From Liolophura sinensis (Eukaryota > Mollusca > Polyplacophora > Chitonida > Chitonidae), in assembly GCF_032854445.1 (NCBI RefSeq), contig NC_088299.1, positions 9,977,608 through 10,041,607 of the forward strand: a stretch of 64,000 nt of DNA, given 5' to 3'. The notes under the pieces are model-generated. The model ran no database searches and was not told the origin of the DNA. It saw only the letters and a list, made by a program, of their open reading frames with translations. Shown here one piece after another: positions 11,755-26,700 of this stretch. The translations under genes were made by a program, and so were the position numbers. The stretch's first letter is position 1; each line of letters opens with the position of its first letter.

Positions 11755-14700
11755 CTGAAAAGAAAGAAAAAGTAAGTGGCCATAAGATCCCTGATATAAA
11801 CCACGCTCATATCATCAGGATGAACTGTTATTCTAACGGTTCTTGAAAACGATCTTTCTCTTTGAAGGTGAAGAGGATACATGAATAAGGCTCATCGAGT
11901 GAGAGGCTGAAGTGCTAACCACAAAGGCTTACTCAAGTGTGCGAAGGCGCAAAGTCACAAACTGTTTGAAATGGTGGTACAGATAAAAGTGATTGTTGTC
12001 TTCAGAGCGATTTAGAAAGCACGATAGAGTTTGGAGTAGAACATTGAAAGAAAGAGTATGAGAGGGGAAAAAACGCATTTTAATGAAATTTTAAGTACCA
12101 CGTATCACGTGCGAGGAAGGGAAAGAAAGGGAAAAAAAATGACTGTGTGAAATTCACGGGTCCTTTCACATTTCCAGCATAGGACAGAAGTAAAGGCTAA
12201 CCTGTATAACCAGACCATAATCCAACATACCTCATCACTAATTAAGAGAATATAGGAAACGCATTCAAGTTATCATCTGGGATAAATATTTGATTGGTGT
12301 TTGTTGCCGTACTAAAGAGTTTTTTTTTTTTTTACTTATAACACAGGTATCAGGTTAATGCATGGACGAAACCGGAGTAACCACGCGTCTTACCCAATCA
12401 CCTGACAAACCTACTGACTTAAAGCTGCATCCGAAAAATAACCACCTTACATGCGAACCATGTAAAATAATATAATAAAACACAATATGATATAATAATA
12501 ATATCATACAAATATAAGACATATTTACAACACGTTCACCTCATTTCCTGTCCAGTCTCACGTGGGAAGGTCTGCCATTAAACTGTGGATGATTGTGGGT
12601 TCCCCTATGCTGGCCGCCGTAGTATAAGTGAAATATTCCTCAGTAAGGCGTAAAACCTCCAGCAAATAAATACACTACTACATATTCCTCTATATACACC
12701 GAATATTTCTACTTTTACTAATTACTAATAAAGCCTAAACCCTCAATCAAATAAATAAATTACTACATATTCCTTTATATGTACCAAATGTTTCTACTTT
12801 CACTAATTACTAATCAGGCGTAAAACCCCAATCAAATAAATACATTACTACATATTCCTCGATATACTCCGAATATTTCTACTTTCACTAATTACTAATC
12901 AGGCGTAAAACCCCAATCAAATAAATACATTACTACATATTCCTCGATATACTCCGAATATTTCTACTTTCACTAAGTACTCATCAGGCGTAAAACCCTA
13001 ATCAAATAAATAAATTACTACATATTCCTCGATATACTCCGAATATTTCTACTTTCACTAATTACTAATCAGGCGTAAAACCCCAATCAAATAAATAAAT
13101 TACTACATATTCCTCTGTATGCACCAAATGTTTCTACTTTCACTAATTACTCATCAGGCGTAAAACCCCAATCAAATAAATAAATTGCCACATATTCTTC
13201 TGTATACACCGAATATTTCTGCTGTTACTAATTTGCTTAGGATATCTCCAGATTTGTACGGTACAGTAGGCCAAATCAAATTGTCTTAACTTTTAGTTTT
13301 TATCCAAGGCCCCCATGTGGCTGGTTGAAGTGAGGTCAAGTGGAGATCTATGTTGTTAAGTCTTCGTGCGACTTACCTTTGGTGAACCTAGCATCCCGGC
13401 ACTTGAGGGCGTCCTCGAACTCGGCGTCCGTGTAAGACCTGAGAGGAGAGCGGGCGTACGTGTGATGGTGAATCAAAGAGTCCATGCTTTCTCTGACGAG
13501 AGACAATCACAAGTACTCTCATGATACTGTATCTCTCTGTCAAAGCATGTCTTAGTTAATAACACTAACAATACTACAAAAAACCCCTTACGATCATACT
13601 CTTAATTTATAAAATAAAGAACGTCAATATAAATGCATTAACTATTAAAGTAGAGCTTTCTTTTTTACAGCATTTCACTCTAGTTGACTTTGAAAAATAT
13701 TGAAATATCAGAAGTATTATTCATTCTTTTATTTATTTATTTATTTATTTATTTGTTCAATCATCTCATATTCAAGAAAGCCTAAAATATTACTAATTGT
13801 TGTATCTTCTATCCTAGAGTTTTCTGGTCAATACGCTTTCAAATATATGTAACAAAAGAGTAACTTGTGATAGACAGGCATAAAGTTTAATGACTATGAC
13901 GTCAAGTAATAATTAAATAAATGAATAAATAAATGAATAAATAAATAAATCAGTTAAAGTACTTTAAGTAAAATGTTTGACTTACTGGACCTCTACTTAA
14001 ACAGTACGGAATATACTTTTTATAGCTGATCTGTAAACAGTCTAAGAAGAAGAAAGTTCATGAAGCTATGTTGATGATACCTTTCGAAATCTGTCAGCCT
14101 GGACGAATCACGGAAACCTTTAGCGAAAGGGTTACTGTCGATTTTCAACTTTGTGATCTGAAAAACAAATTACGCTATTATTTATCATGTTTTATTCCAA
14201 TTTATCAGTTTTATTCCATTTTTTCAGTTTTATTCCAATTTAACAGTTTTGTTCCAATAGAACACAATCAATACTTGATATCGCTCACATGCATGTCATT
14301 TTGACAATACTTTTTTTTAATATATATCGCACACAATAAAATAACATTTAGAGATTCTAGAGCAGTCTGGAGATGTATGTCTCTTTTAAATTAAAGTTAG
14401 TTCTAATTAAAATCATATTAATTGAATTTGACAAGCATAACACCTAGGTGTAAAGTGAAAATTTAGGTACAGATACTACCTAAGGGAAATTGTAATTAAT
14501 CATTTATGTGCACTGCTTGTGCAAAGAAGAAAAAACACATGCAGTTTTAGAGGAGATAAAGGATTCAGTTAGATGCGAACTAACCAGTTGATTCTGATAA
14601 GCTGTTACTGCAATAAACACTGTCTCTGGGAAGACGTATGTGCGGAATTCCTCCGCGTCGAGGGTTGTGATAGCGCTGTGAGGGTTATCCTTCCGCTTCA

Positions 14701-17700
14701 CAATGTGAATCCTTGGTTGATACTTATGCATTGAATTCAGGATAATCTGCAAAGAAAACATACGAGTGTAATTCAGAAATCCCCATATGTACGTTCTTAA
14801 TACATTAAATAATTGACCGATTGCATTTCATTGGCGACAACAGTTTATTTTTGCTTTTATACCACAGCTTTAGGCTAAAAAAAATTTACCAGCAAGATTT
14901 ATTCAAAGAAATTCACATGTTCTATCCACAACACAACAATTTTGCGAAATCAGTACCATAATATTCTGAATTCAACGAATTTCTACCTTTCTACACTAAT
15001 GCATTGGAAACCAGTTCAAAACATGTTGTTGTTGAAAATTGTACAGATCATTGTATTTAACATCTTGTAAATTCATTGTAGATGTGGAAAAGCTGCTATA
15101 TGTATGCACAGTTCGAAAGACTACATAAGCCTGGAGACGGTAGAAACAGAGCAGCTATGGAATTGCTATATATAGTTGGCAATTTTTCACAAGTAATCGC
15201 GGCTAAGTTAACTGACCGTGTAAATGCTTAAACGGTAGCCAACTATAACGCCCATTACCGTCCCCTTCTAAGCACAATCAGGTAAAAGAGATGGAGTGAT
15301 TGTAATTTACTTTATTAAATGTGTACCAAATTATGTACCTGTGAAACACACCTGACTGCATCGCGGCCTACGCAGACACGTGCACAAAACAATACACATT
15401 TGCTATTTGGAAGTATCATAATTATTGAATAGTGTCGTGTACAGCTTTCACATATGCGTATTGATATATTTATTTATTTATTTATTTACTTGATAGTTGT
15501 TGAGTGCCTCGCCCAAAAATTTTCATTTATACGATGGCTGTCAGTTACATTGTCGAAGCCGGACAACGGAGTGACTGGAGTAAACCAACGGCCTTTGACA
15601 AGTTATTGACGAACATTCCTGTGGACAAGTCTTGATAGGAGGAAGACAAGTGGTCTTCAACGAAACGGCTCATCATGGCGAGGAGCGGAATTGAACCTCG
15701 TATGCCAGTTGTCTTGCAACACATTACTGAACATGAAGGATAGACGTTTAAATCGATGGTTTGTTTTAGTGGTTGAACACTGAATAACTTAAAAGAAATT
15801 CTAGACTCTTTTGCATAGTAACCAAATACCCTGATCAAAGAGTATGTGGCCCAAGTGAGCATTCCGCTACAATTTAATTGCTTTGGATGAAAATTTGTCC
15901 CATTTTGCGGCATTCCGGAAGTGGGGTATTAAATTCACCGTTTTAAAAACAACTTCCTGACAACTTACATGTCCACTTTTGTCGAGCATGTTGTTGGTCA
16001 GTTTGACCTTTTCGAAGGATACCGATTGCTTGAGAAGCTGATCTCCGGTAAATGGGGAGTCTGGGTGCATGTAGAGCCGGGTGGGGAGGGGAGGGTCGGC
16101 CTTGCCAGCCACGAGCCAAGAGGAGCGGTGATAGGCATAACGGTATCTTTTGCTGTCCACCGGAATGATATCCATCAGTACCGAGTACTTAGCTTCCGCC
16201 TCCAGGCCACTGAACGATACGCGCACCGTTGGGAACATCCGCCTGAAAACATAGGCCGGCGGTATGTATAGTGTGAGATGGTCAACAATGCGTATTTCAT
16301 GCCACATACGATTTCTCCGCTTTGAGCGCTAAAACTATGTTGGAACATATTTTAAACATACTCTTAAATGAAAGTATTTAACACATAAAGGAGAACACGC
16401 AGTTTTAAATGAATAGAATGTTGATCTACTTTTATTTGTTTTTTGACTGGTGTTTTACACAGCACTCAAGAATATTTCACGTATAGTGGGAGGTCATAGT
16501 GATGGAAGGTGAGTGGTCGCTACTGATCATCTAAGCAGCCATACGGGTTCTGTCGACAGCTTATTGACACCAACGTTCGCAAAACAGTATATATATTTTT
16601 TTGTTTGATTGATGTTTTACCCTCGACCATCTGCAGGTTGCTGCAGACCTTCCCACGTGCGACCAGAGCGGAAGCCAGCATGAGCTGTACTTGAACTCAC
16701 AACGATCGTATTGGGGAGATGCTCCTGTGTCAGTGTGCTGCGCCAGAACGCCAACTACTGGGCCACGGAGGGTCCGTTTGATCTACACACGGTGATTTCA
16801 AAACCGCCAGCGTGTGGAAATGGTGAACTTAAAATTATATTGCTTATATAATACACTGATCATTCTATTGACAATCCATTTCAAACACAGTTTCGTCGTC
16901 ATATGACCGAAAAATTGTTCAGTACGATGTTAAACCCCAAGCACTCACTCACTCAAAGACAGTTATTCGGCAAATTCTCATGACTTAAAATTAAGCTTCC
17001 AACCTTTAAAGTAAGAGTTAATGCTTTAATTCGTCATGACAATATATACCATTGCTTTTCTTCCTTTATTTAACACTTGTTTAACGTCACGCATACTTCA
17101 GAATGGTGGTCACTTATATAGGTGGATAAAAAGAGGACTGTTCGTGTGTAAACCACCGACATTTTGCAAGTTACTACACCTGACCGCCGTGATAAGTAGA
17201 TGTTTTGAAGCCCACTTTAAGCGCCAATTAAATAAATAAATAGAAAAAAAAAGATCAGATTTATGTTAACCACGATCATACATTTATTTATTTATGTGAT
17301 TAGTGTTTTGCGCCGTACTCGAGAAAATTTAACCAGCAACACTATACGTAATAATGACAGCTGACGCCACATTGAACGCTCGAATCACTTCTTTTGCACA
17401 AAATTAAACACATTGCCCAAATCAGTCTTACTGCCCAAGAATGAACACAGGACCCGAATGACCTATACTGTACAAGACTGAACACCTGAGCACAAGAAGG
17501 TTTATTATACACGACTGAGCACAGCACTTGAATCACCCTTACTGCACCCGATTAAACAGAACGCCCGAATCTGTCTTGCTCCTCTGGACTGAACAGAGCG
17601 CCCGAATCTGTCTTGCTCCTCTGGACTGAACAAAGCGCCCGATTCTGTCTTGCTCGTCTGGACTGAACAGAGCGCCCGAATCTGTCTTGCTCTTCTCGGC

Positions 17701-20700
17701 TGAACAGAGGGCCCGAATCTGTCTTGCCACTCTCGACGTAACAGAGGGCCCGAATCTGTCTTGCTCCTCTGGACTGAACAGAACGCCCGAATCTGTCTTG
17801 CTCCTCTCGACTGAACAGAGCGCCCGATTCTGTCTTGCTCCTCTCGACTGAACAGAGCGCCCGAATCTGTCTTGCTCCTCTCGGCTGAACAGAGCGCCCG
17901 AATCTGTCTTGCTCCTCTGGACTGAACAGAGCGCTCGAATCGCTATCTGCAGGGAAAATTTTACTGAAGGAAAATGCTATTTACCTTTTTTTTGGCACTT
18001 CCATTTATTATGCCTTATGCTATATATGAACCATGTGTCCGAAAAAAATCATATATATACTGCAGATTAAAGAGTTAAACTCAGGATTCTCGGTGTTTTA
18101 CTAATAAGCAGATATATACACATTTGTTTGTGTTCGTATGTATACCAGGGCATAGATAAAGGCACATTTCTCGTTACTTTTTTCATAAAAGACGTCGTCT
18201 AGGTTACAGTGTCATAAGACGACGTCAGTTACGAGAAGAGTTACGAAAAACTGATTTACGAGGTTTTGTGAATGTGGCCCCAGGTTTTAGTCACTTCTTG
18301 AAAAGTACCCCACCCCCTCAAAAACACCCACACCAATACCATGGTACAGACGAGCAGACTTCAGCTTCAGGTACAACTGCTTTAAGCGATTTTGTGTAAG
18401 AAAGCTGTCAAGATGTGAGGTCTAACTCAATCCCGTGGAACAGAGCACAGCCCTGGCCCTCACACATGCAATGCCTGATACGTATCGACGAGAAAGAACC
18501 TTCCATGCCGAGTCAGTGATATGCTATAGACAGGCCGATTAGCCGTAAACTCGTCAGCAATTCAATCCCACCAATTCAAGCTTTGAATGCGTGTCAAAAT
18601 ATGAGAGCACCATAAATACTGGGGGAATTATCCAATCACGGTAGGCAAAGTGGCGGTTTGAAATAACAGAACCAAGTGCGAATAATTCAAGCTCCGTGGA
18701 GTCCGGTACATTGTATTGCGTGACGGGTGAGTTTAACTGGGCAGGTATATACGCCGGCTCACTATTATGTGTGGCGTCACAGATTTCAGATTCGTCTGAT
18801 CAGGGCAGGGGCAAGCGGAAAGCACAGCTATTATCGTATAACACCTGAGGGGCCTACGCCAGTTTAGATAGTTTAGGGATCATCTGGGCTATACAGCTCT
18901 GACGCTGGACATCGCGGCTTGGGTTGGACTGATTCATGGATTGAATGAATTAGCCAGTATCAGCACCTTCACAATTATCGCGGCAATACACTCTCATCAG
19001 TCGTTGAAAAGTTTTAAGAAAAAAGCAATTGACCTTTGCTGTCTTGCAAAGAAGGGTCTTAAAGCAAATGTTAAGGTTAACAGGTACTGCACGAGTGCCG
19101 GATGTGGCGTTCAAAGTCGCATACTGTGTGCACTAAATTTCAATAACGAGAAAGTGATAATGACTGATCGACAGTTTCGAACGGCTTTTATGATGTCTCT
19201 TAAAACACCCTAAAGAGAAAACGTTTTTTTTTGCTCATCGGGTTTATTTGTTTTATGATTTGTGTTTTTAATATACTTCAGCTGTATCAAGATGGTCAAG
19301 TTTGTGGTTTGAATCGAGGGAATCCACCGTCATTGGTCTGGGGTCTGTTACCTGCGCTATCGAAAATCCTCTTCCGACCCTCATTTTACACTGAAGATTT
19401 CACCGCGTCTTAGAGAAATCTATACATCTTGAAAACATTTAACAGTTATTCGTGTACCGTCATGTCTGGTGTCTTCGGTATGATACTTTAATGATACTCT
19501 GGCCGCACGGTGACACGGATTCTCTCTGCCACAAGAAAACACAGTGTATGTACACACACCCAATGAATTCTCGTCGTTGTGTGCCTGAAAAATTGTTAAG
19601 TACGACGTAAAATCCCAAGCATAAAAACGTACATGCATACAGTTATTTGTCTAAACATGAGTTGGAATAAAAGTAGATTCATCGATCATTTTAGATAAAT
19701 ATGAATGGGAATATGAGGATAGCTACTCCAAAAATATTAATTACTGACATCATCGATCGATACAATAACATCTGGGTCCAATAATTTGAGTCCAAGTATT
19801 GATCTAAAATTATCAGAGTAAAATTCATTCTAAATGCGATAAATTAAATTATCTAATTAAAATTCACCCCAAAGCTCTGCAACGTCAGAAACCTAAACTG
19901 ACAAATTTCGGTGGGATTTGTAACAATTAGATTCTTAAAGGGATACAGAGTCAATTCTGATTGGCTGATGTGAGGGATAGGTAAATCCAGGCCACGCCTT
20001 GCTTAAAGTAATAGAAAGCTAAAATATGAAGTAAGGTTTATCATACAGACAACTGAAAACTATGTGTAAAAGTACTTTCATTTACTTTTTAATTTTTTTT
20101 TTTCAAGAGGGTTGATAGGCAGTCAAATATTTGAATTCTGTGGTGGGCCTTATGGGCCACACTGACGGTATTTAGGAACTCTGACGTCACATCACCCTTT
20201 TCCCGGAGGTTCACCAGAAGGAAAGAATTTTTGAGAACATTTTTTCAGTAATCTTTTACTCATTGGATAAAAGAGTTATTACAACATTCAGTGTTGAGAT
20301 TAAAGTTGGAAAAACTTCCTGTGACGTCAGAGTTCCTAAACTCTGATAGTATGGTCCATAAAGCCCAACTTAGAATTCAAAGGTTTAAACGGCTTTAACT
20401 TTCTTCAAAAAAATCCAAAAAAGTAGATGAAAGTATATTTATGCATAGTTTTAAGTTTGTCTGGATGATGAACCTTGCTTAATATTGTAGTTGATTTTAC
20501 TTTAAGCTGAATTTTACGTATGGTACATTTATTCAAGCGTGCAAGATTTATCTCCCGAAACCCTGTCTCCACTATTCGTCAATCAGCGTCGATTCTGTAT
20601 CCCTTTAAATAACCAAAAGTTTATTGCAGTAAGTTTGTGCGTTTGCAAATTGCAATTAACGCCCTTCCCATTCCACCCAAAAGACCGACACACGCTATTG

Positions 20701-23700
20701 TCAAAATGTAAGTATTAAGTCTGCCTGGGACTGCGTGTATGTACTAGCTTGTGTCGGACCCCCAAATCTGACACATCCCCCTAACACCCTGCTTGCAATA
20801 ATTTCGCGCCGGTTAGATGTAGCGTTATGAAACGTTACCCGTGCCCACCGTAATCAATCTACAATGTTGAAGCCAACATGGTCACGGGGTCACAGCACGC
20901 TGGCAAACCGGCCCGCAATTCTTGGCGTCATTTCTGTCGAGTTGTCAGTGACGCCAGAACGATTGACAGATGCCAAGTAAATTCCCGTGGTTATTTAGCC
21001 CGGGTCTTATTTCTCCCTCGCCATTGTGTGATCACGTCATACACACCACAAATCAGCCATGTTCGCGGTACGTTGATTCAAACGATGACAATTTGGAAAT
21101 TCAGAGCTGTCCATGCGATATAGTTACATTTTCTACCTCGGCTCTCCCGTACAAAGGGTGGGATACACAGTTTACCTATCGAGTGTCACAAACTGTCAAG
21201 GCGGCTCGGCTCGACACAATGGAGCAGTAAGTGATCAGATTGTAAGATTGCGTGACAATGACACACACGTCTACCGCCCAGGTGCAACACGGCACTAAAG
21301 AGCCCACAAAAGGGCAACAACTCGCCATGGATGTTCAGCTGGCAGTCGTGCAATTCATAGTTTCGAGCACAAGGTTTTCTCGCAAGGAGCAGGAGGTAAT
21401 AAATAACATAGAGCTAAATGGGAGAAATGCTGTTTTTGGTCCATTCCTAAAGTTCAAAGTACTACACGATACTGAAACTATCATATCTAAAGGCTAGACA
21501 CATTCTGATTACTTTTCCAGAAAGAATTTCTTACCCGGTACCTAAAAGTTATATTTTTCATTTTTATGCTAAAATCTTCTGTAGTGTCTATCTCACCTGG
21601 GCTAAATTCGCTTTGTTTTCACTTCCAATGCTGTGGTCATCTGACCAAAGAGTGTGCTGATGATTGGCCCATGGTAGCTATGACTTCACTGCCAAATTGT
21701 GAATTACAGTTCAAAGTTTAGACCACAAGATTACGAAGGAAATGTGGCCCTTTCGTTTCAAACAGGAGACCAAACTGTACATATCCTGTTATAAACCAGT
21801 ATGTCCTTAATCACCACAATTAAAAGCCAGTCTTTAAGGTTATTTCTCTTATACGACGGCGGCCATCATTATGATGGGAGGAAACCGGGCAGAACCCTAC
21901 GGAAGCCCACGACCACCCGCAGGCCGTACGGCCGGAGCGGAAGCCAGCCGCACTTGAACGCACAGCGACCGTATTGGTGAGAAGTTCCTAAATCATTGCG
22001 CCGCGCTGGCACGCTAATCGCTTCGGACACCGAGGCCCGTTATATATGTACTAAGAAATATCAATATCGTTTATTTCTTATATGGATATAAGTATGTATA
22101 CACGTACAAGCATGTTTCATTCCTATTTCATTTAATTAGTTACTTTATTATTGTGTAATAAATCCCCAATTCTTTACTTCATTATTACAGTGTTATTGTT
22201 CATAGGGATTATACTTTCTGAATATATTAACGATAATACTGTTGCTTAATTCACTTTCTGAAATGACCTCTAAAGCCTCTCTTCATTATTACAGTTAGAT
22301 TTGCGGATAGAAGAGCGGGGATACCATCGACATTTGACAAGTTAGACTGACAACCTTCCGCATGTATGATATGCAGACTGCCTTGCTCACAATATTGGCG
22401 GAAGACAAGGGATCTTAAGTGATTGTAACACTGGGCAAATGGGCGCCAGCGACCACTTATTGTCACCAAGACCCCACGAGAGCGGGCCTACAGATTTCAA
22501 GTAGTCTGTATCCTGTTTTTGTGTGGCCAGAACTGATAAAATATTCCTTAAGTGGAAGGTAGAATTAAAAATCATTATACATATGAATCCTCTTATGCAT
22601 GGTATACTGTGGGCTGGCATTTTAAAAACCGAAAATTGTTTCATTACTAAGCACTGCATATGACATCCCATCCATTCCATTTTCATGAAAGCAAATTACT
22701 CTAGGCAGGCTTTAGCTTGGAAATAGATTTTTTTATTTATTAAATATTATCATGCTATTTTCGTGCAAATATAGAATTTGCTTTACATGCATGTGAAGAC
22801 ATTTCCTGACTTAAGATAGCTAGCAAAATATAATTGTTTTATAGACACAGTTTTATTTAAAGGAGAAGAAAACTTAAAATTATGACACTATAGGCTGAAA
22901 AGAGCACTTTTTTGTCTATCTGGTGGTGCCTGCTGCATAATTTTGCGATTTTTCCTCGCCATACACGTAAAGCCTGAAAACGGCAAAGCTGGCAAAAATC
23001 GCTGAGTCCATCGCGCCCTCCATCTTTTACACCCTGTAATTTATGCTTGCGGTGTGTTGCTTCTCAGCCAATGAGAGTTGTTAAAACTGCCGACTTGTTC
23101 GTGTAAACTCGGAACCTACATCCAACGTTCCCGTTTCCCGATCGTCAAGCGGAAAACGAATTGTACTGTTCCGACTGTGGAATTGTTCCGAGTTCTACCG
23201 GAAACGTACAAACTGCACTTCGGCTGTTTCCGACGGCTATTCTCCTCCTAACGCAGAAGACTTCAGGACTAGTTCTTAGGCAAAATGGAGTCGCCCACAG
23301 CGGATTTTGGCGCTGTCATTTATAATTTATCAACTTGAGGTACACATTAGAATTTTTTTTGGCATGCACCTGCGAGAAAATGCATACTCTTTTCAATGGT
23401 ATTTGTTTCATATTTAAGTTTTCTTCTCCTTTAACTGTACAGCATTACACGCCATTACCTCAATATACAGGCAGATGGAAACATATATAAACGTGCACGT
23501 CATTTCCTCATCATGTAAATAAGTATACGGATGGATTCTTGTTTTTGCAGTGATAATTATATTGTGTTACTTTTTAAAAAATATACATATATTACTAGAT
23601 TTCTTTAAATAAACACATTTCCTCAACTTATAAATTGCTAGAGAGATTCTTGCTTCCGCTGACTGGTAATGTTGTATTACTTTCTGAAAAAATAGACTTA

Positions 23701-26700
23701 GTTTTATCTACATATACACGCCATTTCTTCAGTATACAGATAGCTGGAAATGTGCTTGTTTTCGCTGAATGGTAGTTGAATTGTATTGCTTTCGTAAAAC
23801 TATAGCTTTACCTAAATATACACGTAATTTTCCCTCAACATACAGATAGCTTGAAACATGTTTGCTTTCGCTGAATGGTAAATGAATTGTATTGCTTTCA
23901 TAAAAATATAGCTTTACCTAAATATACACGTAATTTTCCCTTAACATACAGATAACTGGAAACATGTTTGTTTTTGCTGGATGGTAAATGAACTGTATTG
24001 CTTTCATAAAAATATAGCTTTACCTAAATATACACGTAATTTTCCCTTAACATACAGATAGCTGGAAACAGGTTTGTTTTCGCTGAATGGTAAATGAACT
24101 GAATTGCTTTCGTAAAAACATAGACTTAGCTTTACCTAAATATAAACGCCGTTTCTCAACATACAGATAGCAGGAAATATGCTTGTTTTCCAGGAAGGAC
24201 AATTGATAATCCTAAGTCTTAAGTTTGTTTGCCTGGTAGTGCGATTTGTGTATAACAAAGCATTTACATTTTGATTCATGAATATATATTATAAAAATAT
24301 TATTCATTTTTTTCATGAAAATAAATTTGGCACAGTTTATTAAATTTACCTGACAACAAATGGGTTGATATAGGTATACATTCAGCTCGCTGATAATTAA
24401 CACCTGTTTCTCTTTTTAAATCAACGACCATAAATACCAGCACAAATATGTGCATAAATGAAACAAATCTGTGATGCCTATGTTTGTATTTATGCTTTGG
24501 GTTTTACGTCATACTTAGCAATTATTCAGTCATATGACGACGAGGAGTAATTCGTTGTGTATACATATACTGTGTCTTCCTGTGGCTGGGCAAGCCCATG
24601 CCGCCAAAGTGCTGCCGCCACTGAAGTATCATGCAGAAGACACCAGACATGACACCCCACCAAATCACAGTATAATGATGCCGGGACAACCAGCCCTGTT
24701 TCCTTTCTCTAAAATGTCAGCGCTGAGTGTCAACCGGAGCAGCAATAAATACCTTTTTTAACTTTCGGTATAACCTGACCTAGGTTTGATCCAGGGTCTC
24801 CCAACTTCGAGGCAGTCGCTCTTACCATTAGGCCACCGAAGCGATATGGTGTTTAAGCCGTGGTTGTCTATTTATTTATTTATTTGATTGGTGTTTTACA
24901 CCGTACTCAAGAACATTTCACTTATACTACGGCAGAGGAAAACAGGCAAAGCCCCGGGGGAACCCACGACCATCCGCAGGTTGGAGCAAGACCTTCCCAC
25001 GTATGGTCGGAGAGGAAGCCAGCATGAGCTTGACTTGAACTCATAGCAACCGCATTGGTGAGAGGCTCCTTGGTCATTACGCTGCGCTAGCCCGCTAAAA
25101 AACTGAACCACGGAGCCCCCCCCCCCCCCCCCGTTAAGTTTTCTAGCTAAATAAATATCTAACATTTTCATTCTGTGAAAGTGTTGAAAATTTGTGTGTT
25201 AATGCTTTAGAATATGTTACGTTTTAATGTGTATAAATCACTGAACCAAATGTTGCTTACAGAACCAAGCCAGCAAGCTGGTTATGTTTTTCTCGTTTAA
25301 TATGAAGTTAGGGTAGCACATCGTGGCCAAGTGGGAAAAAGGTGTTTGCCCACGAATTACAATGATAGATGACTTGCCAGTTCAGTATACCTCACGCTAG
25401 ATTATTACTTAAACTGATCTTGTAAATGTTTAAACAGTAACGGCCTCCTGGCACAATACTGCCGATTTAGCGTAAAGCGCTTCATTATATATATGCTAAA
25501 GTTAGGATTGGTTTCTTCTTCCCGTTAATATCAACGCTGTCGTATAAGTGAAACACCGGGTACTCTTCTCTACGGCGTAAAACTTCAACAATTAGAATGA
25601 ATTTGAAGTAGATGCCCAGTGATGCCAAACTACACAGAGATAGTTTAACGTCGCACGAAGTGGTTCCATTTCGTTTAAAACGCAGAACCCCCCCCCCCCC
25701 CCCACGCCGATAAAATCTGTTGATTAATCAGACAATCCACATCACTGCAATATTGACCTTGACCTTGTTACATTACATCGGCGGACATCTGCTATGGGCT
25801 ATAGTATAAACAACACAGACCACAGGATACTTTTCGACTTCACGCCACTTTCATGTGCTGCTTGAGATGCAGAAAAGAAAACAGGATGGTGCATATAAAG
25901 TTATACCCATTAACCGAAAAAGCCGCAGATTAAGAAAATCTGGTACTGATTTCATCCAAACACGCATGTTTCGCATGACGCATGACTCGTACGGGGCATC
26001 CGTACATAAGTGCATGGGTGCCAAGTCAGGTGCTCTAACTATCTCCTCGTGTTGCATGAGCGTCAACTGTGGCAACAAGTTATTTCATTGTACTACATGA
26101 CCACTAAGCGAAGGCACCAAGTTATCCCCTCGTACTACATGACCACTAAGTGAAGGTACCAAGTTATCCCCTTGTACTGCATGACCGCTAAGTGAGGGGA
26201 CCAAATTATCCCACAGTGCTACATAAGGGCTTAGCAAAGGTGCCAAGTTATCTCTTGGTACTGCATGAGCGCTAAATGAAGGGGCTGAGTTATCCTCGTA
26301 CAGCATGAGTATGAAGTTGAATTGACCAAGTTATCAAGCGCACTGCATAAGAGAAACGCGACGAAAGCCAGTTATCCGCTCTTACTACATGAGGACCAAG
26401 AAAGGGGACCAAATTATCTCTTCTTAATGCATGAGCACCAAGTGAGGGGACCAAGTTATCCCCTCGTATAGCGTGAGCGAAAGGGGAGGGGACCAAGTTA
26501 TCCCTCTTACTGCATGAGCACGAGGTGAAGAGATCAACTTGTCCCCACTTACTGCATGAGCGCCAAGTAAAGGAATCAAGTTATCCCTTGTACTGCATGG
26601 GCGCATGGCGAGGAAACCAAATTATCCCCTTCTTCCGCATGGGCATCAAGCTTTTAGCCAGGGGATCAACTTATCTCTTCGTGTTTCGTTGTCATGGCAT

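Noticed and set aside
14747-14761. start codon immediately before tbx20 exon 4
   Set aside because: The ATG lies in the intron just upstream of a CTTTGCAG acceptor; the exon joins exon 3 in phase 0.
15969-16271. 100-codon plus-strand open frame
   Set aside because: Antisense shadow of tbx20 exon 3.
24781-24842. functional tRNA gene on the minus strand
   Set aside because: A and B boxes are present, but it cannot be folded convincingly as a full cloverleaf and it is continuous with a repeated SINE body.
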